The position numbers and the translations under genes were made by a program. Shown here piece by piece: positions 7,015-14,132 of a DNA stretch of 17,540 nt. The DNA is from Firmicutes bacterium CAG:582 (GTDB lineage: Bacteria > Bacillota_I > Bacilli_A > RF39 > UBA660): the NCBI GenBank assembly GCA_000435515.1, contig FR884163.1, positions 1 to 17,540 on the forward strand, read 5' to 3'. The stretch's first letter is position 1. Each line of letters opens with the position of its first letter. Under the pieces are notes generated by a model. The model was not told where the DNA came from and did no database searches. It saw only the letters and a list, made by a program, of their open reading frames with translations.

Positions 7015-8133
7015 ATGAAAGTAAAATATACATTATTAAAAGAAGAAAAAAATACAAAAGCGCGTCTTGGTAAAATAGAGACCAATTATGGTACTTTTGA
7101 TACTCCGATGTTTATGCCAGTTGGAACTCAAGCTACAGTTAAAACTTTATCTCCAGAAGAATTAAAAGAAGTTCATGCGGGAATAATTCTTTCAAATACA
7201 TATCATTTATGGTTAAGACCAGGGGAAGATATTGTTGATGAGGCTGGTGGACTTCATAAATTTATGAATTGGAATGGTCCAATTCTAACTGATTCTGGAG
7301 GATTTCAAGTTTTTTCTTTGGCTAAGAAAAAAGATATAACTGAAGAGGGAGTTAAATTTAAGAATCATTTGAATGGTGATAGTTTACTTTTAACTCCAGA
7401 AAAAAGTATTGAAATTCAAAATAAATTGGATTCGGACATTGCAATGAGTTTTGATGAGTGTATTGGTTGGCCAGCGACACGTGAATATGTTGAAAATAGT
7501 GTTGAAAGAACTTTACGTTGGGCTAAAAGAGGTAAAGAGGTATTTAATAATCCTCGCCAAAGTTTATTTGGAATAGTTCAAGGTGGTGAGTATCCAGATA
7601 TTCGACGTCATTGTGTTGAAGAACTTGTTAAAATGGATTTTGATGGGTATTCTATAGGTGGAACAAGTGTTGGCGAGGATAAACCAACAATGTATAAAAT
7701 GGTTGAATATTCAACTGAGTATTTACCAAAGGATAAAGTACGTTATCTTATGGGAGTTGGGGATCCAATTGATATAGTTGAAAATGTAATACGCGGTGTT
7801 GATATTTTCGATTGTGTAAGTCCAACTAGACTTGCACGTCATGGACATGCTTTAACACGTTTTGGTAAGATAAATCTTAAAAATGCAAAATATAAAAGGG
7901 ACTTTACACCTATTGATGAAACATGCGATTGTTATGCCTGTAAAAATTTTTCTAAAGCATATATAAAGCATTTAATAAATGCTGATGAGACTTTTGGAGC
8001 AAGACTTTTATCTATTCATAATATACGTTATTTAATAAGATTAACGGAAGAGTTAAGAGAAGCAATAAAAAACGATACTATACTAGAATATCGTGATAAA
8101 TTTATAAAGGATTATTATGAAACAAATAAGTAA
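7015..8133 (+). CDS. tgt: tRNA-guanine transglycosylase Tgt
   Basis: 372 aa, full length. Tgt exchanges G34 of GUN-anticodon tRNAs for preQ1, the substrate on which QueA then acts. Visible: FMPVGTQATVKTLSPEEL; the general acid/base Asp93 in LTDSGGFQ; SFDEC; GIVQGG; GYSIGGTSVGE; and the nucleophile Asp266 in GVDIFDC. The Zn site is C304, C306, C309 (CDCYACKNF) with H335 (SIHN), with the same spacing as the structurally known Zymomonas enzyme. All residues needed for activity are present. The last 17 nt overlap the next small gene, which takes the place yajC often holds after tgt. The gene follows a terminator and has its own -10 element. Confidence 0.97.
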   Translation: MKVKYTLLKEEKNTKARLGKIETNYGTFDTPMFMPVGTQATVKTLSPEELKEVHAGIILSNTYHLWLRPGEDIVDEAGGLHKFMNWNGPILTDSGGFQVFSLAKKKDITEEGVKFKNHLNGDSLLLTPEKSIEIQNKLDSDIAMSFDECIGWPATREYVENSVERTLRWAKRGKEVFNNPRQSLFGIVQGGEYPDIRRHCVEELVKMDFDGYSIGGTSVGEDKPTMYKMVEYSTEYLPKDKVRYLMGVGDPIDIVENVIRGVDIFDCVSPTRLARHGHALTRFGKINLKNAKYKRDFTPIDETCDCYACKNFSKAYIKHLINADETFGARLLSIHNIRYLIRLTEELREAIKNDTILEYRDKFIKDYYETNK

Positions 8134-8425
8134 TTTTTTGATTTTTTCAATAACTATAGCAATATGTGTTATAATTGTTGTTACTTTTACTACGATTTCT
8201 TTAACAAAAGAGCATGATGATAAACTCATGTATGCGCTTAATACTAAGATTGAATATGCTTTTAAAAGATGTCGATTAGAAAATCGTTGCAGTAATGATA
8301 TAACTTTAGAAATACTTTACGAAAACGAATATATAGAAGAACTTGTCAATCCCATAACTAAAGAAGTAATTGATCCTAAAACAAAAATTAATTATGTTAA
8401 TGGTGAAACTATTATTGATTATTAA
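8117..8425 (+). CDS. Small membrane-anchored protein, possibly pilin-like, overlapping tgt
   Basis: 102 aa; family not recognised with confidence. An N-terminal hydrophobic helix (residues ~6-29, NFLIFSITIAICVIIVVTFT) is followed by an amphipathic helix (HDDKLMYALNTKIEYAFKRC) and a small C-terminal part ending LYENEYIEELVNPITKEVIDPKTK...YVNGET. That last stretch resembles the globular end of small type IV pilin-like proteins (an EEL-x-x-P-x-T element, then a short strand). However, there is no GFTLIE-type prepilin cleavage site, so the pilin link is inference. Shine-Dalgarno AAAGGA (8106-8111) lies inside tgt and the start overlaps tgt by 17 nt, implying coupled translation. Three Cys occur, at 16, 52 and 58. 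The context resembles tgt-yajC, but the protein is not an obvious YajC. Confidence 0.75.
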   Translation: MKQISNFLIFSITIAICVIIVVTFTTISLTKEHDDKLMYALNTKIEYAFKRCRLENRCSNDITLEILYENEYIEELVNPITKEVIDPKTKINYVNGETIIDY

Positions 8426-8449
8426 AAGGAGGCTTTAAAAGTCTCCTTT
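8425..8449. terminator. Hairpin shared by convergent genes, overlapping the minus-strand stop
   Basis: Stem AAAGGAG (8425-8431) with CTCCTTT (8443-8449), extended inward by G-U, C-G and T-A pairs to a 3-nt loop (8436-8438). It starts at the last base of the plus-strand gene's stop. It covers the last codons and stop (8435-8437) of the minus-strand gene. The U-run on either strand is short. Confidence 0.65.
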
Positions 8450-9352
8450 AATGTTATATATCGTATTATAGTGTCCTTGAAGTTTTAACAATGATGTTGA
8501 AGTATATCCATAAACTCTTTTTAATTCTTCATTCATCGCGTCCCATGTACAATAGTATTGGTATATAGAAGCTAATGTTTCATCATTTTCATATCCAAGT
8601 TGAGAAGCGTTTATTAAAAAATAGAGTTGCTCATTAATATTTTTTATTTCTAACATATTTGGTTGCACAAATATATGATATATTAATAGGTTGATATCAA
8701 TTTCAGGAAAAGATTCTTGATATCTTTTTAGAATTTTATCTAAAACCTCTTTACGATCTTCGGGTATTTCTTTTATTGAATCTATTTTTTCAAGAATTTG
8801 ATTTAAAAGAGGAAAATTATCTTTGTTTGTATATCTTTTTAGTGTTGAGTAATTGTTTCTTTTTAAATATAGTTTTTCTAATTGTATAATTGATGGAATA
8901 AAAAGTCCGATTTTTTCTTGAACTTGGCTGGATAAATTAAGAATTGCTCTCGATTTTTTTCGTAGGGCTTCTTCATATGCTAATTTTCCTTCTTTCTTTT
9001 CTTTTATAGTTCTGGCTTTTTCATATGCTTCTTTAGCTTTGCTTTCGCTTGGTATTTTAGCACTATTGTAAAGTTTCCATGTAATACATTCTGGATCAAT
9101 AACTAAAATTAAAAGCATTACTTTTTCAGTTTTATCAAAATCTTTGATTTCATTTCTAACGTGATAAAGTAGCATTTGCAAATATTTTGGAATATCATCA
9201 CTATAAAATTGATTTTTTAGTTCAGTGGCTTTTTGCTTTAAGATTTCAATCTTTTCATCACTTACATTTTCAAAACTTTTTACACCACATATATTAAAAA
9301 AGTTTGCATATAATTTAATTGTGACTTCAGGTTTCATTTTTGTTGTGTACAT
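8435..9352 (-). CDS. Hypothetical protein, 305 aa
   Basis: 305 aa; no family recognised. It is soluble, strongly charged and apparently all-helical: an N-terminal helical part with a hydrophobic patch (KVMLLILVIDPECITW, about 77-92), a very Lys/Glu-rich probable coiled-coil at about 102-140 (SKAKEAYEKARTIKEKKEGK), then further helices rich in Ile, Leu and Tyr. No signal peptide is visible. The start is supported by the Shine-Dalgarno AAAGGGAGG (complement of ~9359-9367) and a good promoter on the same strand. It is monocistronic, opposite in direction to all its neighbours except the YjcZ-like gene, and divergent from rplS. I see no convincing similarity to the ruvB-queA paralogue pair. Function unknown. 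Confidence 0.85.
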   Translation of the reverse strand: MYTTKMKPEVTIKLYANFFNICGVKSFENVSDEKIEILKQKATELKNQFYSDDIPKYLQMLLYHVRNEIKDFDKTEKVMLLILVIDPECITWKLYNSAKIPSESKAKEAYEKARTIKEKKEGKLAYEEALRKKSRAILNLSSQVQEKIGLFIPSIIQLEKLYLKRNNYSTLKRYTNKDNFPLLNQILEKIDSIKEIPEDRKEVLDKILKRYQESFPEIDINLLIYHIFVQPNMLEIKNINEQLYFLINASQLGYENDETLASIYQYYCTWDAMNEELKRVYGYTSTSLLKLQGHYNTIYNIKGDF

Positions 9353-9384
9353 TATAGTTCCTCCCTTTTTCTTTTTGTGTATGT

Positions 9385-9413
9385 ATTATATATACAAAAG
9401 TTAAAAAAATCAA
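9385..9413 (-). promoter_or_regulatory. Sigma-A-type promoter for the 305-aa minus-strand gene
   Basis: On the minus strand, TTGATT (complement of 9408-9413), 17-bp spacer, TATAAT (complement of 9385-9390). Predicted start near 9378, leaving a leader of about 26 nt. The -35 box lies 8 bp from the -35 box of the divergent rplS promoter. Confidence 0.75.
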
Positions 9414-9421
9414 GTTTGGTA

Positions 9422-9450
9422 TTGAAAGTCATAAATATTTATGCTAAAAT
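9422..9450 (+). promoter_or_regulatory. Promoter of rplS with extended -10
   Basis: TTGAAA (9422-9427), 17-bp spacer, TGcTAAAAT (9442-9450, extended -10). Predicted start near 9457, giving an ~80-nt leader before rplS. Confidence 0.8.
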
Positions 9451-9456
9451 ATATGT

Positions 9457-9519
9457 GCTTTTGGAAAAGCTAAATGTAATCCGCTTGAGGTAGTCAATGA
9501 TTATGTGGGTGTATATTTA
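9457..9519 (+). promoter_or_regulatory. Structured rplS 5' leader, consistent with the L19 leader
   Basis: Two elements are visible. A small hairpin GCTTT..AAAGC (9457-9470) sits at the predicted transcript start. A longer stem pairs 9471-9484 (TAAATGTAATCCGC) with 9505-9519, leaving one bulged G at 9511 and containing three G-U pairs. Inside it is a small TTGA/TCAA hairpin (9485-9497) and an unpaired segment. Low-GC Gram-positives are known to carry an L19 leader (Rfam L19_leader) at this position, thought to bind L19 and repress its synthesis. The pairing is read directly; the family match is inferred from position and structure, not from a covariance search. Confidence 0.65.
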
Positions 9520-9536
9520 TAGAAAGGAAGTATATC

Positions 9537-9875
9537 ATGAATTTAAAAGATATCGTAGATGCAAAAAGTATTAGAACTGATGTTCCTGAGTTTCGTGTTG
9601 GAGATACTGTAAGAGTTGATTATAAGATTCAAGAAGGTAAGACTCATAGAATTCAAGCATATGAAGGAATTGTAACTTCTATTAAAGGAAGCAAAATATC
9701 AAGAACTTTTACTGTTAGAAAGAAAAGTGGAGGAATTGTTGTTAAAAGAATTTTCAAAGTTAATTCTCCATTAGTTGATAAGATAACAGTTGTAAGAAAA
9801 GGTATGGTTCGTAGAGCTAAACTTAATTATCTTGACAATAGTGCTAAAGATATTAAAATCAAAGAAAGAAACTAA
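9537..9875 (+). CDS. rplS: 50S ribosomal protein L19
   Basis: 112 aa, normal length. L19 sits at the 30S-50S interface of the ribosome. Hallmarks are the N-terminal FRVGDTVRVDYKIQEG, then RIQAYEGIV, the ISRTFTVRKKSGGIVVKRIF core, the PLVDKITVVRKGMVRRAKL segment and a basic tail. Shine-Dalgarno AAAGGAAG (9523-9530) lies 6 nt before the ATG. It has its own promoter, structured leader and terminator, so it is transcribed alone here. The usual neighbours rimM and trmD are absent from the window. The stop codon is in the loop of the terminator hairpin. Confidence 0.97.
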   Translation: MNLKDIVDAKSIRTDVPEFRVGDTVRVDYKIQEGKTHRIQAYEGIVTSIKGSKISRTFTVRKKSGGIVVKRIFKVNSPLVDKITVVRKGMVRRAKLNYLDNSAKDIKIKERN

Positions 9876-9894
9876 TTACTGTTTCTTTTTTTTT
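9865..9894 (+). terminator. Intrinsic terminator of rplS
   Basis: Stem AAAGAAAC (9865-9872) with GTTTCTTT (9881-9888), 8-nt loop containing the rplS stop codon, then a continuous T-run to 9894. Confidence 0.8.
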
Positions 9895-9904
9895 GACTTT
9901 TTGA

Positions 9905-9910
9905 TACAAT
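9905..9910 (+). promoter_or_regulatory. Possible -10 element for lepB
   Basis: TACAAT in the context TTGATACAAT, ending 5 nt before the lepB Shine-Dalgarno AGGTGA (9916-9921). No -35 box at a normal distance; TTGACT at 9893 is only 6 bp away. If used, transcription would start at or within the ribosome binding site. Confidence 0.35.
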
Positions 9911-9927
9911 TAGTTAGGTGAATATAG

Positions 9928-10545
9928 ATGAGTGAAAAAAATTTAACATTAGAAGAAAAAGAAACGATAAATAAAAATACTAAAAAGGCAAGTAAGGACT
10001 TGTTTTTAGAATATATGCCTTATTTAATTATTATATTTTTTGTAGTAATAATTAGATTGTTTGTGGCAACACCCGTTAATGTTAAGGGGTCAAGTATGAG
10101 CCCAACTTTACAAAATGGTGATACAATGATTCTTTATAAATTGACTAAGAATATTAGAGGAATTAAAAGATTTGATATTGTAGTTATAAAAACTGATTCT
10201 GGAGATTTGATTAAAAGGGTTATTGGTCTTCCAGGGGACAAAATAAAGTATGAAGTAAAATATGTAAATGAAGAAAAAACAGGAGTTTTAACGATAAATG
10301 GTGAAGTTGTTGAAGAAAAGTTTTTGACTACTTCCAAAAAAATTGGAACTTGTGAAACTAACTGGACAATTTGTAGTGAAGAAATAACAGTTCCAGAAGG
10401 TGAATATTTTGTTATGGGTGATAACAGAGATGACTCTAAAGATTCAAGAATGATTGGAACTATTCCTTTTAAAGATGTAAAAGGAACGACTGAATTAATC
10501 TTATTTCCATTTAATAGATTTGGTAAAGTAAAGAAGTATAATTAA
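9928..10545 (+). CDS. lepB: Signal peptidase I
   Basis: 205 aa. This membrane-bound Ser/Lys protease cleaves signal peptides from secreted preproteins at the outer face of the membrane. There is a cytosolic N-terminal stretch, one membrane segment (about residues 31-48, PYLIIIFFVVIIRLFVAT), then the catalytic domain. The nucleophile is Ser56 in GSSMSPTL; the general base is Lys96 in LIKRVIGLPGD; the signature box E is GDNRDDSKDSR (residues 164-174). One membrane segment is typical of Gram-positive SipS-type enzymes. A Cys pair (142 and 149, GTCETNWTICSE) occurs in a loop before box E and could form an extracytoplasmic disulfide. Shine-Dalgarno AGGTGA precedes ATG 9928 by 6 nt. Confidence 0.95.
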   Translation: MSEKNLTLEEKETINKNTKKASKDLFLEYMPYLIIIFFVVIIRLFVATPVNVKGSSMSPTLQNGDTMILYKLTKNIRGIKRFDIVVIKTDSGDLIKRVIGLPGDKIKYEVKYVNEEKTGVLTINGEVVEEKFLTTSKKIGTCETNWTICSEEITVPEGEYFVMGDNRDDSKDSRMIGTIPFKDVKGTTELILFPFNRFGKVKKYN

Positions 10546-10589
10546 AGTGCATAAATTAGTATGAATTTTTATATATGAAATTATATATA

Positions 10590-10598
10590 TGATATACT
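10590..10598 (+). promoter_or_regulatory. Extended -10 promoter for the radical SAM operon
   Basis: TGaTATACT (TG 10590-10591, TATACT 10593-10598), 11 nt before the Shine-Dalgarno AGGTGG (10610-10615). The identical nine bases occur before ruvA (2137-2145). No clear -35 box; upstream is alternating AT. Confidence 0.55.
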
Positions 10599-10619
10599 AG
10601 ATGTGTTTTAGGTGGTTTT

Positions 10620-11675
10620 ATGGTTAAGGATTTATGCTTTGAAATATTGGACAAATGTCCGAATAGATGTATGTTTTGTTCTTCTAATTCTTGTATAGAT
10701 AAGAATACCTTTATATCTTTAGATGACTTTAAAAGAGTAATTGATTATTTTATGTTGACTGGTGGAATAGAAGAACTATCCTTATCTGGTGGAGAACCAT
10801 TATTGCATCCGGATTTATTAGAAATGATTAGTTATGCTTCTAATTTAGGAATAAGAGTTACTTTATTTACGAGTGGAATACAATTTGCAAATAAATTAAG
10901 TGATAAAGATGTTCTTTATTATTTAAAGGAAAAAGAAGCTGCTTTAAAAGATATAGAATCTGATGATTTATTAACGATACATAGTGTTAAAAAATATTAT
11001 GATAGGATTTTAAATAATAAAACTTACTCGGGAATATCAAAAGAAAAAATAAGAGAATTAATCAATGCAGGTCTTTCAAAAATTGTCTTTGATGTCCAAG
11101 CTTATGAGTATGAAACAGATGAACTACTTATGGGAAGAAAAGAAACTTTAAGAGTTTGTCTTTTGGACTCACTTTTTAATGCAACGTATATTGGAATAGA
11201 TACTGATATTCATTTTATTCCAAATAAATTAAACTATAAAGAAATACTTGATCTATTAGAACTTATTGAAATTGTTAAAGTTCCAAATATTAGTTTACTT
11301 AGTTTTGTTCCTCAAGGTAGAGGAAAAGAAAATGCAAATTCGTTAGAATTATCTAAGATGGAAAAAGAAGAGTTTTTTTCATTACTTGAGCAAGCTAAAA
11401 AAGTGTATTCTGGAAATATAAGAGTTGGTATACCATTTGCTAGTGAACAAACGCATATGTGTACTGCCGGACTTCAAAAAATAGATATTAAATATGATGG
11501 AACAATTTTGCCTTGTCCAGCTTTTAAAGAGTTAAGTGATGAGGAATACCAAAAATATGGGATAAAGCATTACAATATATATGAAAATCTAGAGGAATTT
11601 CATATAAGTGGAATTGGAACAAGAACTTTTCCTTTATGTAAAAAGATTTATGGTGATATATATGGAAAAAATTAA
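10620..11675 (+). CDS. Radical SAM protein with Twitch/SPASM-like C-terminus
   Basis: 351 aa. Radical SAM enzymes use a [4Fe-4S] cluster to cleave SAM and start radical chemistry. The cluster motif CPNRCMFC (CX3CX2C, Cys13, 17, 20) and the GGEP motif (residues 57-60) are intact. The C-terminus has a C-x12-G-x4-C motif (Cys281 to Cys299, ending LPCPAFK) and a further Cys340, three Cys in all. That fits a Twitch-type auxiliary cluster site rather than a full seven-Cys SPASM domain. Enzymes of this layout often modify peptides or proteins, but no precursor-peptide gene is visible. Shine-Dalgarno AGGTGG precedes the ATG. The 3' end overlaps the sirtuin gene by 14 nt, so the two are translationally coupled. 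The substrate is unknown. Confidence 0.85.
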   Translation: MVKDLCFEILDKCPNRCMFCSSNSCIDKNTFISLDDFKRVIDYFMLTGGIEELSLSGGEPLLHPDLLEMISYASNLGIRVTLFTSGIQFANKLSDKDVLYYLKEKEAALKDIESDDLLTIHSVKKYYDRILNNKTYSGISKEKIRELINAGLSKIVFDVQAYEYETDELLMGRKETLRVCLLDSLFNATYIGIDTDIHFIPNKLNYKEILDLLELIEIVKVPNISLLSFVPQGRGKENANSLELSKMEKEEFFSLLEQAKKVYSGNIRVGIPFASEQTHMCTAGLQKIDIKYDGTILPCPAFKELSDEEYQKYGIKHYNIYENLEEFHISGIGTRTFPLCKKIYGDIYGKN

Positions 11676-12375
11676 GAAACTTAAAGAAATTATTGATTCT
11701 TCTTGCGATATCGTGTTTTTTGATGGAGCAGGGACTTCTACTTTATCAGGAATAAAGGATTTTAGAGGTAAAAATGGAATATATAAAATGGATTTAGATA
11801 TATCTCCAGAATATTTACTAAGTATTAATTGTTTAGAAAATAATCCTTTTTTATTTTATGATTTTTATAAAAGTAATTTGAATTGTTTAGATGCTACTCC
11901 AAACATTATTCATGAATATTTAAAATGTTTAGATAATCAAAATAAATTAAGATGTGTAATAACTCAAAATATTGATGGACTTCATAAAAGAGCTGGATTA
12001 ACTAACGTTTTAGAACTTCATGGTACAATTTATAAAAATCATTGTATGAAGTGTGGAAAAGAGTACGAGGCATCATATGTATTTTCTAATCATGATATAC
12101 CAGTTTGTTCCTGTGGAGGAATTATTAGACCTGATGTAGTTTTATATGGAGAAAGTTTAACTGAAGATTATTATGAGGCCATAAAGGTAGTTTCTTCCTG
12201 TGAAACATTAATAGTTGCAGGTTCTTCTCTAACAGTTAATCCGGCTGCAAGTTTAGTTAGTTTATTTAATGGGAAGAATTTGATTATTTTAAATGATAAT
12301 GTAACTCCATATGATAGGTGTGCTACTTTAGTAATTCATGATGATTTAAAAAATATTTTTAAAAATTTAAAGTAA
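11662..12375 (+). CDS. NAD-dependent protein deacylase, Sir2 (sirtuin) family
   Basis: 237 aa. Sirtuins remove acyl groups from lysine using NAD+. Motifs: the NAD-binding GAGTSTLSGIKDFRG (residues 22-36); TQNIDGLH with Asn103 and Asp105; catalytic His120 in ELHG; a Zn site C128-x2-C131 and C149-x-C151; then RPDVVLYGE and the VAGSSLTVNPA loop. Catalytic residues are intact. The residue before GAG is Asp, where Thr or Gly is usual, and the common Pro in SGIPDFR is Lys. I chose ATG 11662 because GGTGA lies just upstream. An earlier in-frame start at 11608 would overlap the radical SAM gene by 68 nt with no ribosome binding site. The M3 peptidase starts 14 nt downstream. Of bacterial CobB/SrtN type; it lacks the features of macrodomain-linked SirTM. 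Confidence 0.93.
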   Translation: MEKIKKLKEIIDSSCDIVFFDGAGTSTLSGIKDFRGKNGIYKMDLDISPEYLLSINCLENNPFLFYDFYKSNLNCLDATPNIIHEYLKCLDNQNKLRCVITQNIDGLHKRAGLTNVLELHGTIYKNHCMKCGKEYEASYVFSNHDIPVCSCGGIIRPDVVLYGESLTEDYYEAIKVVSSCETLIVAGSSLTVNPAASLVSLFNGKNLIILNDNVTPYDRCATLVIHDDLKNIFKNLK

Positions 12376-12389
12376 AGGTGAAAAAACAT

Positions 12390-14072
12390 ATGAAAAACAT
12401 AAAGAAAATAGAATATAAAAGAATAAGCTATGATGAAACAAAAGAAAAATTAGAAAAGATGATTGAAGAATTAAAAACAATTAAAGACTTTGAAAAGTTT
12501 CTAAAAATAGTTAGAGAAATAATAGAATTACAAAATGAAATTGAAGAAATGTATGATTATGCAGATATTCAAAATATGCGTACTTTAGATGATGAATTTT
12601 ATAAAGAAGAAGTAGAATATTGGAATGCAACTAAGCCTAAGTTTGATGTTTTATTTGTGCCTTTTTATCAAGTCATGCTTGACACTGAATTTAAAGATAA
12701 ACTAAATGATGTTATACCAGAAAACTTTTTTAACACAGTTTCATCTAAAATAAAAATTACAAGTGATAAAGTAGTTGATTTAAAAAGAAGAGAAAACGAA
12801 TTAAAGTCTGAATATCGTTCACTAAATAAGATTTCGATTGATTTTGAGAAAGAGCGTTTAACACTTCCGCGTATAGCAAAATATTTTACTTCAAATGAAA
12901 GAGAAGTTCGAAAGAAAGCGCATGATGCAGTTAATGAGTATTATTATAGTCAACAGGATAAATATATTAGTATTCTTTATGAATTAGTTAAAGTTCGAAA
13001 TGAAATATCTAGGGAATTAGGATTTAATGATTATTCTGAATATAGTTTACATAGTTTAAGAAGATTTGGATATGATTATGATGATATTAGAGTGTTTAGA
13101 GACAATGTAATAAAGTATTTTATACCTCTATGTAATTCTTTGAATGAGTTTAAAAGAAAAGAATTGGGTGTTGATAGATTAACTTATTATGATACTGTTT
13201 TCTTTAGTGATTCTCCAAAATTGTTATATTCTAATGAAGAGTTGTTAGAAAAAATGGAAAATGTATTTTTTAGTATTGATGGAGATTTAGGAAAACTATT
13301 TAAAGATATGCTTGATAATGGCTACATTGATTTTTGTACAAGAGAGAATAAAGTAAACTTTTCAATAACTAATTATTTAGTATGCGAAGCAGTTCCTGTA
13401 GTGACTGGTAATTATAAGGGAAATTATAATGATGTACTTACAACAACACATGAAATGGGACATTCATATCAAAAATATTTGGCTGGTATTGAAGATAAAA
13501 AATATATTGTTTCTCCTCTTTTAAAATATCCAACATTTGAAATTGCTGAAATGTTTTCTTATGCACTTCAATTGATTGCTACTGATTATGTTGATCCATT
13601 ATTTAGTGATGATGACAAAAAGAAATATGGTTTTTTATGTATATACAATTTAATTACAATGATGCCTTATATTTGTTTAATAGATGAATTTCAAGAAACA
13701 ATTTATAAAAAAGTGGATTTAAAGCCAGAAGATATTAGTCTAATTTATATTGAACTTTCAAAGAAATATCATTTGTATGATGGATATAGTGGTAATAAAA
13801 ATCTTGAAAGTGGAAACTATTATTTTAGACAAACACATGTCTATTCTGATCCTTTTTATTATATTGATTATGCTCTTTCATATTTTGGTGCTTTTGCTAT
13901 TTGGAGTAAATCAAGCAAAAATTTAGATGTCTTTAGAAAAGTTGCAGCAGTTGCTTCTTATTACCCATTTAAGAAATTGATTGCTTTATATGAAATGCCA
14001 AATCCTTTTGATGAGGGATCGTTTAAAGAAGTTACTATGATGTTAAAGAAAGTTATAGAAAAAAACATGTAA
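12390..14072 (+). CDS. M3 family oligoendopeptidase (PepF/thimet-type)
   Basis: 560 aa, typical of the family. M3 metallopeptidases are cytosolic and cleave short peptides. The Zn motif is HEMGH (residues 354-358), and the third ligand is probably Glu384 in PTFEIAEMF, 26 residues after the second His. The conserved C-terminal block HVYSDPFYYIDYALSYFGA supplies the His/Tyr groups of the active site. The N-terminal half is the long helical domain that closes over the substrate channel (coiled, Lys/Glu-rich). I chose ATG 12390 because AAAGGTGA (12374-12381) is the Shine-Dalgarno; the in-frame GTG at 12378 is inside it. It is the last gene of the radical SAM-sirtuin run. No terminator was found after it. 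Confidence 0.92.
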   Translation: MKNIKKIEYKRISYDETKEKLEKMIEELKTIKDFEKFLKIVREIIELQNEIEEMYDYADIQNMRTLDDEFYKEEVEYWNATKPKFDVLFVPFYQVMLDTEFKDKLNDVIPENFFNTVSSKIKITSDKVVDLKRRENELKSEYRSLNKISIDFEKERLTLPRIAKYFTSNEREVRKKAHDAVNEYYYSQQDKYISILYELVKVRNEISRELGFNDYSEYSLHSLRRFGYDYDDIRVFRDNVIKYFIPLCNSLNEFKRKELGVDRLTYYDTVFFSDSPKLLYSNEELLEKMENVFFSIDGDLGKLFKDMLDNGYIDFCTRENKVNFSITNYLVCEAVPVVTGNYKGNYNDVLTTTHEMGHSYQKYLAGIEDKKYIVSPLLKYPTFEIAEMFSYALQLIATDYVDPLFSDDDKKKYGFLCIYNLITMMPYICLIDEFQETIYKKVDLKPEDISLIYIELSKKYHLYDGYSGNKNLESGNYYFRQTHVYSDPFYYIDYALSYFGAFAIWSKSSKNLDVFRKVAAVASYYPFKKLIALYEMPNPFDEGSFKEVTMMLKKVIEKNM

Positions 14073-14108
14073 AATAATGACAAGAGCTAAAGATAAAGCT
14101 TGAATATG

Positions 14109-14117
14109 TGCTACAAT
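14109..14117 (+). promoter_or_regulatory. Extended -10 promoter before the GNAT pseudogene
   Basis: TGcTACAAT (14109-14117), ending 6 nt before the GGTGA ribosome binding site (14124-14128). No good -35 box at the right distance. Confidence 0.45.
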
Positions 14118-14132
14118 GCTTTTGGTGATAGT

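Noticed and set aside
11608..11661. Upstream start for the sirtuin giving 18 extra residues
   Set aside because: It has no ribosome binding site, a deep overlap with the radical SAM gene, and the extra residues do not resemble sirtuin N-termini; ATG 11662 has GGTGA upstream.
10620..12375. Radical SAM plus Sir2 as a known antiphage defence system
   Set aside because: Defence sirtuins usually carry extra domains or known partners (for example Argonaute, HerA, TIR). This is a plain Zn-type deacylase with intact CobB-like motifs, and no other defence or mobile gene is nearby.
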